A stretch of 64,000 bases of DNA from W425 sp964503235 (GCA_964503235.1 CAZCZJ010000002.1:1-64000); one strand, 5' to 3'. Shown: positions 50,373 through 59,466, numbered from the stretch's first letter. Numbers and translations are program-made. The notes: generated by a model not told the origin, from the sequence alone.

Positions 50373-50807
50373 CTATGGGCTTTCCGTATCGTCGAGCCGG
50401 CGTTCCACGATGCCCAATTGTGTAAAGAGTGTTAATGAGTCCGCCACGTCCCAGTGCTCTGCAATCATCCCATTCTCAACTCGGAAGATATCGACGACGT
50501 TAAAGTTCAGGCGGTTGCCGGTGGGTGGCTGTCCGAGCCATATGCCGCCGCTATGGGTGGCCGTTGTGGTGCTGTAAACCATCACGATATCATCCTCGGC
50601 GACGATTTTCTTAACGGTGTACCGGAAATCCGGCAGGGCTTTGAACGTATTTACGAAAAACTCCCGGAACCCGGCTTTGCCCGGCGGTACGTCTTCGTTA
50701 TGCTGGATGTAGTCGTCCCGCATATAATCATCCAGCCGGCTGAGATCTTGCCGGACGAACACATCGGTGCAAAACGTCTCGACTATTTTATGGTTATCTG
50801 GTGTCAT
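50373..50807 (-). CDS. SnoaL-like protein (polyketide-cyclase/ester-cyclase fold)
   Basis: 144 residues of the SnoaL/NTF2-like fold. IVETFCTDVFVRQDLSRLDDYM and DDYIQHN near the start, TVKKIVAEDDIVMVYSTTTATHSG in the middle, and FRVENGMIAEHWDVADSL near the end are family features. Some members are isomerases or cyclases of beta-keto compounds, others have unknown roles. Ribosome site CAGGAGGTG. It follows the SDR gene by 40 bases on the same strand. Confidence 0.8.
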   Translation of the reverse strand: MTPDNHKIVETFCTDVFVRQDLSRLDDYMRDDYIQHNEDVPPGKAGFREFFVNTFKALPDFRYTVKKIVAEDDIVMVYSTTTATHSGGIWLGQPPTGNRLNFNVVDIFRVENGMIAEHWDVADSLTLFTQLGIVERRLDDTESP

Positions 50808-50846
50808 GGCACCTCCTGAATTTTCCTGGCTTATTGGTGCAGGGTA

Positions 50847-51629
50847 CTATGTTGAGGACATACCGCCGTCCACCGGCATGGCGTGCCCGGTGATGAAGGA
50901 AGCTTCGTCAGAGCAGAGCCAGGCAACGGCCTCGCCCATGTCCTCCGGAGTAGCCAGCCGTTTCATCGGGATTATATCGAGCATGTGCCCTCCTTCGTCC
51001 GGCATGGAACTAGTAAGGTAATCCATCAGCAGGGTACGTTCCGTGGGTCCCGGCAGGATAACGTTTACCCGGATGCCGTCAGTAGCGTATTCCAGTGCCG
51101 CCGTCTTGGTGAGGCTGACTACACCACTCTTGCTGGCGGAGTAGGCGCAGAAGCCAAGCGCCGGTTTTAACGCACCCACCGAGGAAGTATTGACGATAGC
51201 CCCGTAGCCTTGCTTGGTCATCTGCTGTATCTCGTACTTCATGCAGAGAAAAACACCCTTGAGGTTGATGTCCAGCGTGCGGTCCCAGATCTCCTCCGGA
51301 CAATCAGCGATTTTCACGATGGGTACACGTTTGCCGTCCGGTCCGATACCGGCGTTGTTAAACGCAAAGTCGAGTCGCCCGTAGGTATCGACGCACGCCT
51401 TGACCAGGGCCTCAACTTCCTCTGCTCGTGAAACGTCGCACTTTATAAAAGTGGCTTTACCCCCGGCGGATTCGATAAGATTAACCGTTTCTTCACCGCC
51501 CTTGATGTTGGCGTCTGTGGAGACGATAACGCTGGCGCCGTAACGGGCGAAAATCTGGGCAGCCCCCCGACCGATACCGGAAGCGGCTCCGGTTATCAAC
51601 GCCACTTTATTTTCAAATTTACGTGCCAT
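50847..51629 (-). CDS. Short-chain dehydrogenase/reductase
   Basis: 260 residues of the classical SDR group. Cofactor motif TGAASGIGRG (about 14-23), NNAGIG (about 91), catalytic Ser in NTSSVGA, and YSASKSG (Tyr and Lys, near 158). Asp at the end of beta-2 (VSTDANIKG) suggests NAD rather than NADP. Ribosome site GAAGAGGTG. It oxidises or reduces a hydroxyl/keto group, perhaps on the product of the neighbouring FAD oxidases. Confidence 0.9.
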   Translation of the reverse strand: MARKFENKVALITGAASGIGRGAAQIFARYGASVIVSTDANIKGGEETVNLIESAGGKATFIKCDVSRAEEVEALVKACVDTYGRLDFAFNNAGIGPDGKRVPIVKIADCPEEIWDRTLDINLKGVFLCMKYEIQQMTKQGYGAIVNTSSVGALKPALGFCAYSASKSGVVSLTKTAALEYATDGIRVNVILPGPTERTLLMDYLTSSMPDEGGHMLDIIPMKRLATPEDMGEAVAWLCSDEASFITGHAMPVDGGMSST

Positions 51630-51754
51630 GATTTCACCTCTTCTGTACTAAAATACTTTCCGGATATCACCTCAACTTAGATTACCCGAATTATCAATTG
51701 CCGTCACTCTCCCTTTAAATTATTATGGTGTCATCGAACCTTATAGAGTAAAGG

Positions 51755-53278
51755 TTAATCGTCCGCTGTTATATAGTTAGTGGATTCCGATGCTGCGTTC
51801 GGGTCAAACGTTTTCTTGAACTTCCTCAACCATTTATGATAGTTCGATGTGTGTGGCCCGTACTGGTTATGAACGGCATCACCCCAGGCATGACCCGGTA
51901 CTCCGAAGTGACCCTCGATAGCCGTTTTGTTAGCAAACTGTGCAATCTCACCCGCTACTTTCATTGATTCAGGGTCTTGCTTATTAAACCGGATAAGCAG
52001 CTCGGCATGTCCGGCATGTCCGTGTTCAACTGATTGCACGAATGGATCCGTACCATCAGCCAGCAGCTTTCCTTCGTCAATATAGCGTTGTTTGACCGGG
52101 GATGAACGCAGAATATATTGATGCATGAGAGGGAATACATCGGTACCGCCGACTTCCCCGGCGAAGATTCCAGAGGCTCGAGCTACCTCTCTAATGGAGC
52201 TGGTAACTCTGATGAAACGCCACATGAAACCACCGGCATTTTGGGGGTCTTCAACAGCCTCAAGAGGCTGGCCGTTATGCTCGTCAATGATTTGCTGTAA
52301 TGCCTTCTTTTTATATTCGGTGTCTCTCGGAGAGTTACCGGCCATGATGATTAAGAAACCCGGCCCCTGGACCGATTCGGTAAATTGTTTCAAGTAGGCA
52401 AGGTCTTCATTGTTATTCGTGGCGATATTTGCCGAAATCATGCCCGGATTAAAACCCATTAATATGAACCCTATTTCAGCTTCACCGACCTTTTGCGCTG
52501 CCTGGCTTAGTTTTTCCGCTGACGGGAAGGAGATATACCGTATCATAAAACCCGGGGGTATCTGGCTTGGTCTGTAATGTGGTGAGACTCCTTCGATGGG
52601 AAATGTCGCCGGTCCCGGCCAGTGATAAATTTTTTGGGCTGCTTTGGTATAGACACCTAGTCCACCCATTGGCATCACATTACCCCGGATAATACCCCTT
52701 AAAGATGGGCCCGGACCATCGCCGCACCACCACTGACCTATTGACCCCAGCGAACCCGCCCTGACTATATCGCCGTCGGGGGTTACCCATTCCAGGGCCA
52801 GTTGGTTTCTCTCCCCGTAGCTGCCGCTGACACTCAGATGTCCTATCCCCTGATGAGCCGCCAGAGGGAGCGCCGAGCAGTTGCTGCCGGCGCCGGTGAT
52901 ATTGCAATTCAAGCCTCTTTTCATTAGCTCGGCCTGCAGCTGGGCATAAATCACATAGGGTTCAACGACCACATACATGTTTTTCTCGTTGATTTCCAGG
53001 ATGCGGTTCATCCTCCTTAAGTCCAGTTTAACGACGCCCGGGCCACCGGCATCGCCATAGGCCCCCCAGCCTGTACTCGATGCCTTAAACTGCAACTTGA
53101 ACCGGTTACAGAGTCTGACTATCGCCTGGACTTCCCCGGTGGTTTTAGGAAGAGTCACGGCTTCAAACCTGGGTCTCCCCCGCTGAGCGTAGGAACCCAG
53201 TATCACAGCAGCTTCGGAAATATTTTCCTGTCCTACCACATCTTCCAATGCTTGATACAGTTCTCTCTTTAAAGCCAT
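51755..53278 (-). CDS. FAD-binding oxidase of the VAO/4-cresol-dehydrogenase class
   Basis: 507 residues. An N-terminal PCMH FAD domain (about 35-230) has LPKTTGEVQAIVRLCNRF, STGWGAYGDAGGPG and GHLSVSGSYGERN. The C-terminal cap has the length and spelling of 4-cresol dehydrogenase/vanillyl-alcohol oxidase relatives (FMWRFIRVTSSIREVARASG, GHFGVPGHAWGDAVHNQYG). It follows the CCG Fe-S gene by two bases, so the two are translationally linked. It is probably the substrate-oxidising flavoprotein that passes electrons to the Fe-S protein. The precise substrate is unknown. Confidence 0.83.
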   Translation of the reverse strand: MALKRELYQALEDVVGQENISEAAVILGSYAQRGRPRFEAVTLPKTTGEVQAIVRLCNRFKLQFKASSTGWGAYGDAGGPGVVKLDLRRMNRILEINEKNMYVVVEPYVIYAQLQAELMKRGLNCNITGAGSNCSALPLAAHQGIGHLSVSGSYGERNQLALEWVTPDGDIVRAGSLGSIGQWWCGDGPGPSLRGIIRGNVMPMGGLGVYTKAAQKIYHWPGPATFPIEGVSPHYRPSQIPPGFMIRYISFPSAEKLSQAAQKVGEAEIGFILMGFNPGMISANIATNNNEDLAYLKQFTESVQGPGFLIIMAGNSPRDTEYKKKALQQIIDEHNGQPLEAVEDPQNAGGFMWRFIRVTSSIREVARASGIFAGEVGGTDVFPLMHQYILRSSPVKQRYIDEGKLLADGTDPFVQSVEHGHAGHAELLIRFNKQDPESMKVAGEIAQFANKTAIEGHFGVPGHAWGDAVHNQYGPHTSNYHKWLRKFKKTFDPNAASESTNYITADD

Positions 53279-53280
53279 GA

Positions 53281-54564
53281 TTAATGACCTCCTTTTTCGA
53301 TGGCCTTAGCTAAAAGCTCAACGACATCATATACCTTGAGGCCGCTCCCGTTTTCTTTGATGGCGTCTCTAAAGTTCTGCTCGCATCCTGGGCAAGCGGT
53401 CACTATAGCCTCAGCCCCGGTGGACTCAGCTTCGTCTATCCTCTCTCTGGCAGTCCACCCGGCAAACTCGGGATTTGTCTCTTTAATGCCCCCGCCGGCC
53501 CCGCAGCACCAGGCGTATTCCTTTATCCGGTCCATCTCAATAAGCTTCAGGCCGGGAATACTCTTGAGGACATCCCGCGGGGGTTCGTAAACACCGTAGG
53601 TGCCCCGCCTGAATTCTTTCGGCGGATCGAAGATGCGTATGTGTCCGGGGACCGGTTTCCCTTCCCAGTGTAGGTACGGCTCTCCCAGCCTGCCGAGGTG
53701 ACAGGGGTCATGATAGGTGACTTTAACATTAACCTTCCGGGTCGGTTTCAGCCTGCCCTCTTCTATCAATCGGGCAAGGTATTCCGTGGTATGCAGTACT
53801 TCCAGATTACCCTTCAAGTCGAATTTATCGTAGAGCACTTTGAAGGCGTAATAGCAATCGGCACAGCCTGTTACTAAAATTTCCGCGCCCGATTTCTTAA
53901 TCATTTCCATGTTCTTTTTGGCCTGATTTAAGAAATCGACCTCGTAACCCATCTGGTAAGCCCGGCCGCCACAACATGTCTCGCTTTCTCCAGCGATGCC
54001 GATGTCGATACCAGCAACTTTCAGTAATTTGACCGCGTCTTTAGCCACCTTCCACATATCTTTGTCGTAACAGACCCTGCATCCGGCGTGGTAGATAACC
54101 TTGGCCTGCTGCTTGGTGATATCTTTCACTTCCAATCCCGCGGCCCACTCGCCGCGCCGGGCTTTCGACCCCGCTATCATCGTGCCCCGTGTCCGCAGAC
54201 TGTTAATAACGCTATCCAGCACAGGGAGAGTGTGACCGTCCTCAACACACTTAATTCTGATTTCATTTATCGGCTCCAGCACTTCCATGTCCATGGCGTA
54301 CTTACACGAGATATCACAGGCACCGCACATCTGGCAATTGTAAACAACCTCGAGAAGCTTCTCGTCATATTCAAGTTCCTTTTCCAGCATGGCTATGCCC
54401 ATACCCATTCTGCCGCCGCCGGAATAGGTATGGTAGTTGTACCTGGCTATGCTGGGGCAAACGTATGAATGCTGTTTTTCCTTTAGCTTTTCCAGCGGGA
54501 CAAATTTACATATAGAGCAGCGGCAGCACATTTCCATATCACTTCTATAGTCTTCCAGCGCCAT
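53281..54564 (-). CDS. Fe-S oxidoreductase with two CCG domains (GlpC/GlcF/HdrD type)
   Basis: 427 residues. The N-terminal ferredoxin part has cysteines at CCRCSIC and CQMCGACDISC (about 13-85). Two CCG domains follow (SETCCGGRAYQMG near 200 and YAWCCGAGGGIKE near 355), with TGCADC and TACPGCEQN as their partner segments. Such proteins move electrons from flavoprotein dehydrogenases to quinones or heterodisulfides. It lies between two FAD oxidase genes, as GlcF does with GlcD and GlcE. Ribosome site AAGGAGGG. Confidence 0.9.
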   Translation of the reverse strand: MALEDYRSDMEMCCRCSICKFVPLEKLKEKQHSYVCPSIARYNYHTYSGGGRMGMGIAMLEKELEYDEKLLEVVYNCQMCGACDISCKYAMDMEVLEPINEIRIKCVEDGHTLPVLDSVINSLRTRGTMIAGSKARRGEWAAGLEVKDITKQQAKVIYHAGCRVCYDKDMWKVAKDAVKLLKVAGIDIGIAGESETCCGGRAYQMGYEVDFLNQAKKNMEMIKKSGAEILVTGCADCYYAFKVLYDKFDLKGNLEVLHTTEYLARLIEEGRLKPTRKVNVKVTYHDPCHLGRLGEPYLHWEGKPVPGHIRIFDPPKEFRRGTYGVYEPPRDVLKSIPGLKLIEMDRIKEYAWCCGAGGGIKETNPEFAGWTARERIDEAESTGAEAIVTACPGCEQNFRDAIKENGSGLKVYDVVELLAKAIEKGGH

Positions 54565-54600
54565 TTCTTTCCCTCCTTAGATTATCCGCGTGGTTATGCA

Positions 54601-56067
54601 TTAAAAACACAGCTTCCCCGGATTCATAATATTGCTGGGGTCTAATACGGACTTAACCTTTTTCAAGGCAGCTACGGTGGCAGCGTCCCGATTAATAATC
54701 GACCCGGTGCTGGTGCCGTAAGGCCTCGAGAAGAATGCCCCTTTAGCCATCAGGCTCGTGATGACCCGTTCGGATAGCTCCTTGACCCGGGCAGACTCGC
54801 TCCGGTTTCCCGGGTCATAAAACAGGTTGAATTCGCCATGGCAGTTGGTGCCCTGTACAATCGGCTGGAGGTAAATACCCATTTCGGAAGTCGGGTAGCC
54901 TATCGCTTTAGCCTCATCGAACATGGTGTCGACTAAACCGGGGAGATTATCATAGATGGTCAAGAAAAATATGTCATGGCAGGCCCCTTTATGACGCAGC
55001 TTCCAGTAGGGCTCCCCGGAGGGGCGCTGGGCTGCTTTTAACAACTCAGAAGCCGATACCTCACCGATGGCCTGTACCGGTTCCAGGCCCACCCGCTGGG
55101 CTATCTCCGTCATATCAACTATCTGTCCGCTCACCCTCTCCTCCGCCAGGTATTCATAGCCGGCGATATTAAAGAAAAGTATCCAGGGAGGCAGAGCGTC
55201 CTTGAGTTCCCGGTAATCACCGGGCCATCTCTTCGCAATGATAGCTGCCAGATTGGCATTGTTAAGCACAAAGCACTCGTTAACCAGTCTCAGCCTTATC
55301 AGCCAGTGAACCATTTCCAGTATCGTGTCAAGCTTTGATGAGCCAATCAGAAATGGCTCTTCGAGTCCGGGGATGAGTTCGCATCTCGCCGACGCCCACG
55401 TTACGATACCCATCGTTCCCTGGGCGCCCTGAATAATCCTGTACAGGGAAAAGGCCGATGGGCCTGCCGCCTCCTTCTGGGCACCTCCGGCGGTCCATTG
55501 CTCTTCCAGCGTGCCCGGTCCGGCGGCCGCTCCCGTACGGAACATATCGCCGGTGCCGAAAATTACCTCGACGCAGGCCAGTGGGTCGCCGATATCCCAG
55601 TGATATTTAGGCATTACTACGGGCTCCCTCTCCAGCAAACTGCCGGTAACGGATTTTAGCCGGCGTGGCAGTAAAGGCATATTAAGCCTGAGCCCCTCTC
55701 TGGCTACGGCCGGTATCAGTTCGTCAAAGGTTACGCCCGGCTCGAACATAGCCACTCTGTTGGTCCGGTCGACCCTGATAATTTTTTTCATGCCGCTTAA
55801 GTCGACGATAACAGCACCGCCGATGCCGGGAACGGTATCGCCCCGGAAGTGTGGAGGTCCCGAGCTTACCGGTACGAGTGGCGTTAGCGTTTCATTGGCC
55901 AGCTTTACTATCGCCTCTATATCAGCCATAGTTTTTGGCTTAACTATACATCCCGGCTTTACCGCATTAACGAAACTCATATCTCTGGAAAATTCTTCCA
56001 GCGTCGCCCGTTCCCGGTTGATATTACCAGCGCTGACTATCGCTGCGAGCTTATCTTCTGCAATCAT
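54601..56067 (-). CDS. GlcD-like FAD-binding oxidoreductase
   Basis: 488 residues. PCMH FAD domain (about 40-230; VKPKTMADIEAIVKLANE, VSSGPPHFRGD, GGAVIVDLSGMKKIIRVDR, GAQGTMGIVTWASARCEL). The C-terminal cap ends LKKVKSVLDPSNIMNPGKLCF, the common last segment of GlcD, D-lactate and alkyl-glycerol oxidases. The usual glycine-rich turn (SxGxG) reads SSGPPHFRG, a departure at the FAD pyrophosphate site. Ribosome site GGGGG. It is upstream of the Fe-S gene by 36 bases and probably a second flavoprotein of one complex. Confidence 0.83.
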   Translation of the reverse strand: MIAEDKLAAIVSAGNINRERATLEEFSRDMSFVNAVKPGCIVKPKTMADIEAIVKLANETLTPLVPVSSGPPHFRGDTVPGIGGAVIVDLSGMKKIIRVDRTNRVAMFEPGVTFDELIPAVAREGLRLNMPLLPRRLKSVTGSLLEREPVVMPKYHWDIGDPLACVEVIFGTGDMFRTGAAAGPGTLEEQWTAGGAQKEAAGPSAFSLYRIIQGAQGTMGIVTWASARCELIPGLEEPFLIGSSKLDTILEMVHWLIRLRLVNECFVLNNANLAAIIAKRWPGDYRELKDALPPWILFFNIAGYEYLAEERVSGQIVDMTEIAQRVGLEPVQAIGEVSASELLKAAQRPSGEPYWKLRHKGACHDIFFLTIYDNLPGLVDTMFDEAKAIGYPTSEMGIYLQPIVQGTNCHGEFNLFYDPGNRSESARVKELSERVITSLMAKGAFFSRPYGTSTGSIINRDAATVAALKKVKSVLDPSNIMNPGKLCF

Positions 56068-56169
56068 CGTAGCCCCCTTGCTCTTCCTGATTTGAGTTGC
56101 TGGCTTCTAGAATTTTGAGGATATGTCCTGTGATTACCGGACGTTATGCCAGCCCCGGCAGTATGACAA

Positions 56170-57024
56170 TTATCGGGATGCCGGTATTCTTTCGTACCTG
56201 GGTGCAAAGTAAACATCAAGATGGATGACAGGTTTATCGACTCTTTTATATTCCATAGGACAGTGCATTAACCCCGGAGGGATATGGAGAACCGTAGGTG
56301 TGGTGATAACATGCTTTTCGCCCTCATCGCCCAGGTATACCTCGATTTCGGCATCAAATTTCCTTATATCCTCCGGATCACTCCCCAGAAAACAGAAGAA
56401 CTGGTGGAAATCGTGTCTGTGGGGCTCTTCCTGGAACATCCTCGGTTCCAAAACCGGTACCACGATCCACCCCGCATCAATCCCATATTCGGTGGTGGAG
56501 AAGTGGAAAGTCGGTACCGGCGGTCCGAACTGGGCCGGTGCGATATTGGCCGGGACGAAGTGTTTACTGTATTTTGTTCCCGGCATTTGTCTGTTGGGTA
56601 CGTCAGGTATGACTGTGTCTTTTTTCACATAATCATCTGAGAAGAAGACGTCGAATTGGTATACAGGTTTATCAACCTTTAACCATCCACCGGGGCAATG
56701 AGGCGTCCCCGGCGGGAGAATCTGAACGGTGGGGGTATTAACGATATGCTTTTCCTGTTCCTCACCCAAACATATATATTCTTCGGCTTCAAACTCTCCT
56801 ATATTATCAGGATTGGCTCCGAACCAGTTTATAAACTGAAAGAAATCGTGGCTATGAGTGGGTAAACCCTCGCCGGTGGAGACTTCAGTAACGGGTAGCA
56901 AGACGATTGTTGCGTTAACTCCATACTTGGTAGCGACGAAATAGAGAACGTGTAATCCCTTCCCTCCCCTGTCCAGTTGAAAGGGGGCTTTTATTAAATG
57001 CTTACCGTATTTCGTTTTGGCCAT
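56170..57024 (-). CDS. Double-cupin protein with His-His-Gln-His metal sets
   Basis: 284 residues from the ATG at 57024, with GAGG upstream; an in-frame longer start at 57165 would add 47 residues of unlikely sequence. Two cupin halves are evident (about 20-140 and 150-275). In each, the usual Glu ligand is Gln: THSHDFFQ (about 57) and PHRHDFHQ (about 198). The closing His is present in PPGTPHCP and PPGLMHCP. A third member of the double-cupin set. It starts the 57-49 kb gene run and lies 103 bases ahead of the GlcD-like gene. Confidence 0.77.
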   Translation of the reverse strand: MAKTKYGKHLIKAPFQLDRGGKGLHVLYFVATKYGVNATIVLLPVTEVSTGEGLPTHSHDFFQFINWFGANPDNIGEFEAEEYICLGEEQEKHIVNTPTVQILPPGTPHCPGGWLKVDKPVYQFDVFFSDDYVKKDTVIPDVPNRQMPGTKYSKHFVPANIAPAQFGPPVPTFHFSTTEYGIDAGWIVVPVLEPRMFQEEPHRHDFHQFFCFLGSDPEDIRKFDAEIEVYLGDEGEKHVITTPTVLHIPPGLMHCPMEYKRVDKPVIHLDVYFAPRYERIPASR

Positions 57025-57213
57025 TGTCTTATAGCCTCTTTCTCCATCAATCCTGGCAAAATCATATATCGCTGCTTTCTCATTGTCAATTGAGGATAAG
57101 CAAGTTAGGTTTACAGATATAACATGTGTAGACGGGTGAGGGTCGGTCTCCATCGTACTCACCAATTCAAAGGCTAGTCAAGTTAAGCTTCCATTCTTAT
57201 AAATAGGTCAGGT

Positions 57214-57948
57214 TTAGCCACTTGTCCCACGTCTGAGAGTCAGTGAAGCCAATATCAGTAAACCCACGGCGTAAGCGGCGAGTACGCCTATCTCCTTTCC
57301 TATTCCCAGCAGGCTTTCTCCTTGCTGCATCAGGGCCCGCATGCCGTCCACGCCGTAGGTCAGGGGTAGGAACTTGGCGATCCACTGTAGGTAGTTCGGC
57401 ATCTGTTCTACCGGCCAGAGCAGCCCGCAGAGAAACATCTGGGGAAGGACGATTATCGGGATGAACTGGGTTATCTGGAACTCATTTCTGGCGAAGGTGG
57501 AGGCGAATGTCCCCAGGCAGACGGAGCCGATGCCGATGATTATCTCGAAAACGATTATCTGCCAGAGCTCTCCCTGAAAACCTACATCGAGTACGTAGAC
57601 CATGTAAAAGAAAATAATGAGCACCTGGAGGAGGGCGAAAAGCAGGAAACCCAGCAGGTATCCGCCGACGATATCCAGCCGCGATACCGGCGAAGCCATG
57701 AGTCGCTCCAAGGTGCCCTGCGAGCGCTCTCGCTGGAAGCTGATGCCGGTCAACAGGAACCCGAAGAACATTATCAGCATGGCCAGCATGGCCGGGGCGG
57801 TATAGTCCAGCATGCTTTTTTGGGGAATAGAAACGCCGACGATGCTGGCTATCAGCAGGGGGGCGATCACCAGCAGTCCTATGGTGCGAAGGTCGCGTAT
57901 CAGCTGGTTGATAATCCTGTTGGCGATACTCAGGGTATTACTCAGCAT
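57214..57948 (-). CDS. ABC-2-type exporter permease
   Basis: About 244 residues from the ATG at 57948, favoured because GAGAAGGAG lies before it; an upstream in-frame start at 57990 lies inside the ATPase gene. Six membrane helices are predicted. Family marks are FQRERSQGTLERLMASPVSRLDIVGGYLLG and the late LPLTYGVDGMRALMQ. It overlaps the ATPase gene by 11 bases. Together they form a drug, lipid or polymer exporter. Transport cargo cannot be told. Confidence 0.88.
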   Translation of the reverse strand: MLSNTLSIANRIINQLIRDLRTIGLLVIAPLLIASIVGVSIPQKSMLDYTAPAMLAMLIMFFGFLLTGISFQRERSQGTLERLMASPVSRLDIVGGYLLGFLLFALLQVLIIFFYMVYVLDVGFQGELWQIIVFEIIIGIGSVCLGTFASTFARNEFQITQFIPIIVLPQMFLCGLLWPVEQMPNYLQWIAKFLPLTYGVDGMRALMQQGESLLGIGKEIGVLAAYAVGLLILASLTLRRGTSG

Positions 57949-58687
57949 TTTTCTCCTTCTCACTGCGGCGGATAAAGTAGAGGAAGGCATCTTCCAGATT
58001 GGTATCGGCGCGGCCGGTAGCCAATCTCAATTCCTGTGGCGTTCCTAAAGCGATGATTTTCCCCTGGCGCAGGAAAACCAGCTTCTGGCAATGGGCGGCA
58101 TCATCCATGGTGTGGCTGGAAACGATGATGGTGGAGCCACTCTGGGTCAGGCTCTGGAAGTACTCCCAGAAATTGACCCTGACATCGGGGTCGAGGCCGA
58201 CGGTGGGCTCGTCCAGGAATATCAGCGGGGGTTGGTGCACGATGGCGCAGCCCAGGCTGACACGCTGTTTCATACCGCCGCTCAGTTTCATTACCGGTGT
58301 TTTTCGCTTGTCCCAGAGGTCGACCAGTTTGATCACTTCGTCCACCCTCTGTTTTCGCTGCTTTTTGTTCCTGAGGCCGTAGATGCGGGCGAAAAAGTCG
58401 ATGTTCTGCTCCACGGACAGCTCGGTATAGAGTGCGGGTAACTGAGGCATGTAGCCGCGCGACCCGGCATTGGCCGGTGAAGGAGCCTCGCCCAGGCATC
58501 GTATGCTCCCCACGGCGGGTTTGAGCAGCCCGACCAGCAGTCTTATCAAGGTCGTTTTCCCCGAGCCGTTGGGACCGAGCAGGCCGAAGCTGGTACCGAC
58601 CATAATCTCCAGTGACAGGTCGTCGATGACCCTCAGTTTTCCGTAGTTAAAGGTAAGTTTATCGATGGCAATGGCGGTATTGCTCAT
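57938..58687 (-). CDS. ABC-2-type exporter ATP-binding protein
   Basis: 249 residues: Walker A GLLGPNGSGKTTLIR (about 33-47), signature KLSGGMKQRVSLG (about 138), Walker B PLIFLDEPTVGLDPD and switch His in SSHTMDDA. The ending RRSEKEKNAE overlaps the permease start. It belongs to the DrrA/CcmA-like group. Ribosome site AGGAGAG. The regulator-like gene upstream is 12 bases away, so all three are probably one transcript. Confidence 0.93.
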   Translation of the reverse strand: MSNTAIAIDKLTFNYGKLRVIDDLSLEIMVGTSFGLLGPNGSGKTTLIRLLVGLLKPAVGSIRCLGEAPSPANAGSRGYMPQLPALYTELSVEQNIDFFARIYGLRNKKQRKQRVDEVIKLVDLWDKRKTPVMKLSGGMKQRVSLGCAIVHQPPLIFLDEPTVGLDPDVRVNFWEYFQSLTQSGSTIIVSSHTMDDAAHCQKLVFLRQGKIIALGTPQELRLATGRADTNLEDAFLYFIRRSEKEKNAE

Positions 58688-58699
58688 GGGGGTACTCTC

Positions 58700-59134
58700 C
58701 TATTTATTGTTCTCCTCGGTTCGGTCATCCAGCAGTCCGTGAAATAGCAGTTCGATCATGGACTTGGCTATCTCGTCCCGTGGTAAGCGGTTCAGGGGAC
58801 TGGCCTCGCCCTCCATCATTCTCAGCATGAGAAAGCCGAGCAGCATGCCTCCGACACACCTGACGGCCACGGTCGGTTCCAGGTGGCGGTATTGGCCGGA
58901 TGCCGCTAGCTCGCGGTAGACGCCCTCCATACGCGAGAGAAACGGCTGCAGGAACCGTTTCGCCGTAAGGGCTTTCAACTCCGGGTCCCGCTGGGCTTCC
59001 GACATCAAAGTCGGGATGTGCGATATCAGGCCGCTCTCGATGAGCTCTAACCTGTTTTGCAGGATGCTCTCGAAGGTGACGGCGATATTGCCCTTCGGCA
59101 GCCTGTTACTGGATTTCAAGTCGAATTTGTCCAT
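58700..59134 (-). CDS. TetR-family ligand-binding domain without DNA-binding domain
   Basis: 144 residues that resemble the C-terminal part of a TetR repressor: NIAVTFESILQNRLELIESGLISHIPTLMSE, then RMEGVYRELAASGQYR and AKSMIELLFHGLL. The N-terminal HTH of about 50 residues that should precede it is absent; the upstream sequence has in-frame stops and codes for no HTH in any frame that I read. No ribosome site precedes the ATG at 59134. It is either a truncated repressor (pseudogene) or a ligand-binding partner of another protein. Confidence 0.6.
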   Translation of the reverse strand: MDKFDLKSSNRLPKGNIAVTFESILQNRLELIESGLISHIPTLMSEAQRDPELKALTAKRFLQPFLSRMEGVYRELAASGQYRHLEPTVAVRCVGGMLLGFLMLRMMEGEASPLNRLPRDEIAKSMIELLFHGLLDDRTEENNK

Positions 59135-59466
59135 TCAATTGATGATATTGAAGACATAATCAGCCTTTTTACCCATATTCTATCATAAGGGGTCCGCTTA
59201 ATGTCACATCTGAAAGTCAATGCGATATTTTATCGAAAAAAAGGAACCATTTTAGCATTATTCTAGAACTCTCCAAAAAGGTGGGGTCTTGTTCACCTTT
59301 AGTAAGAGGTGTATAATTTCCCTAACCAAAAGGACTTCTTTTTGGGGATGAAAATATCAATTAATATGTATTGAACAAACCCTCCAGGATTTTCACCATC
59401 CCCTTGAATTCTCAGATTTATGATAATATATGAATGTGATCTACAAAGATAGAGGAGGGAAATTAG
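59135..59466. other. AT-rich non-coding interval upstream of the stress protein gene
   Basis: No gene found on either strand. A short inverted repeat, CCAAAAG-x-CTTTTTGG, lies near 59325-59345. A plausible -10 box (TATGATAATAT) lies at about 59419-59429, some 40 bases before the next gene. Otherwise nothing is recognised. Confidence 0.5.

Noticed and set aside
51755..56067. Glycolate oxidase GlcDEF as a firm call
   Set aside because: One flavoprotein fits the 4-cresol dehydrogenase class better and the other has an altered FAD motif, so the substrate is left open.
59301..59350. Terminator hairpin before the stress protein gene
   Set aside because: The stem is only about seven A/T-rich pairs and no gene ends just before it in the right direction.
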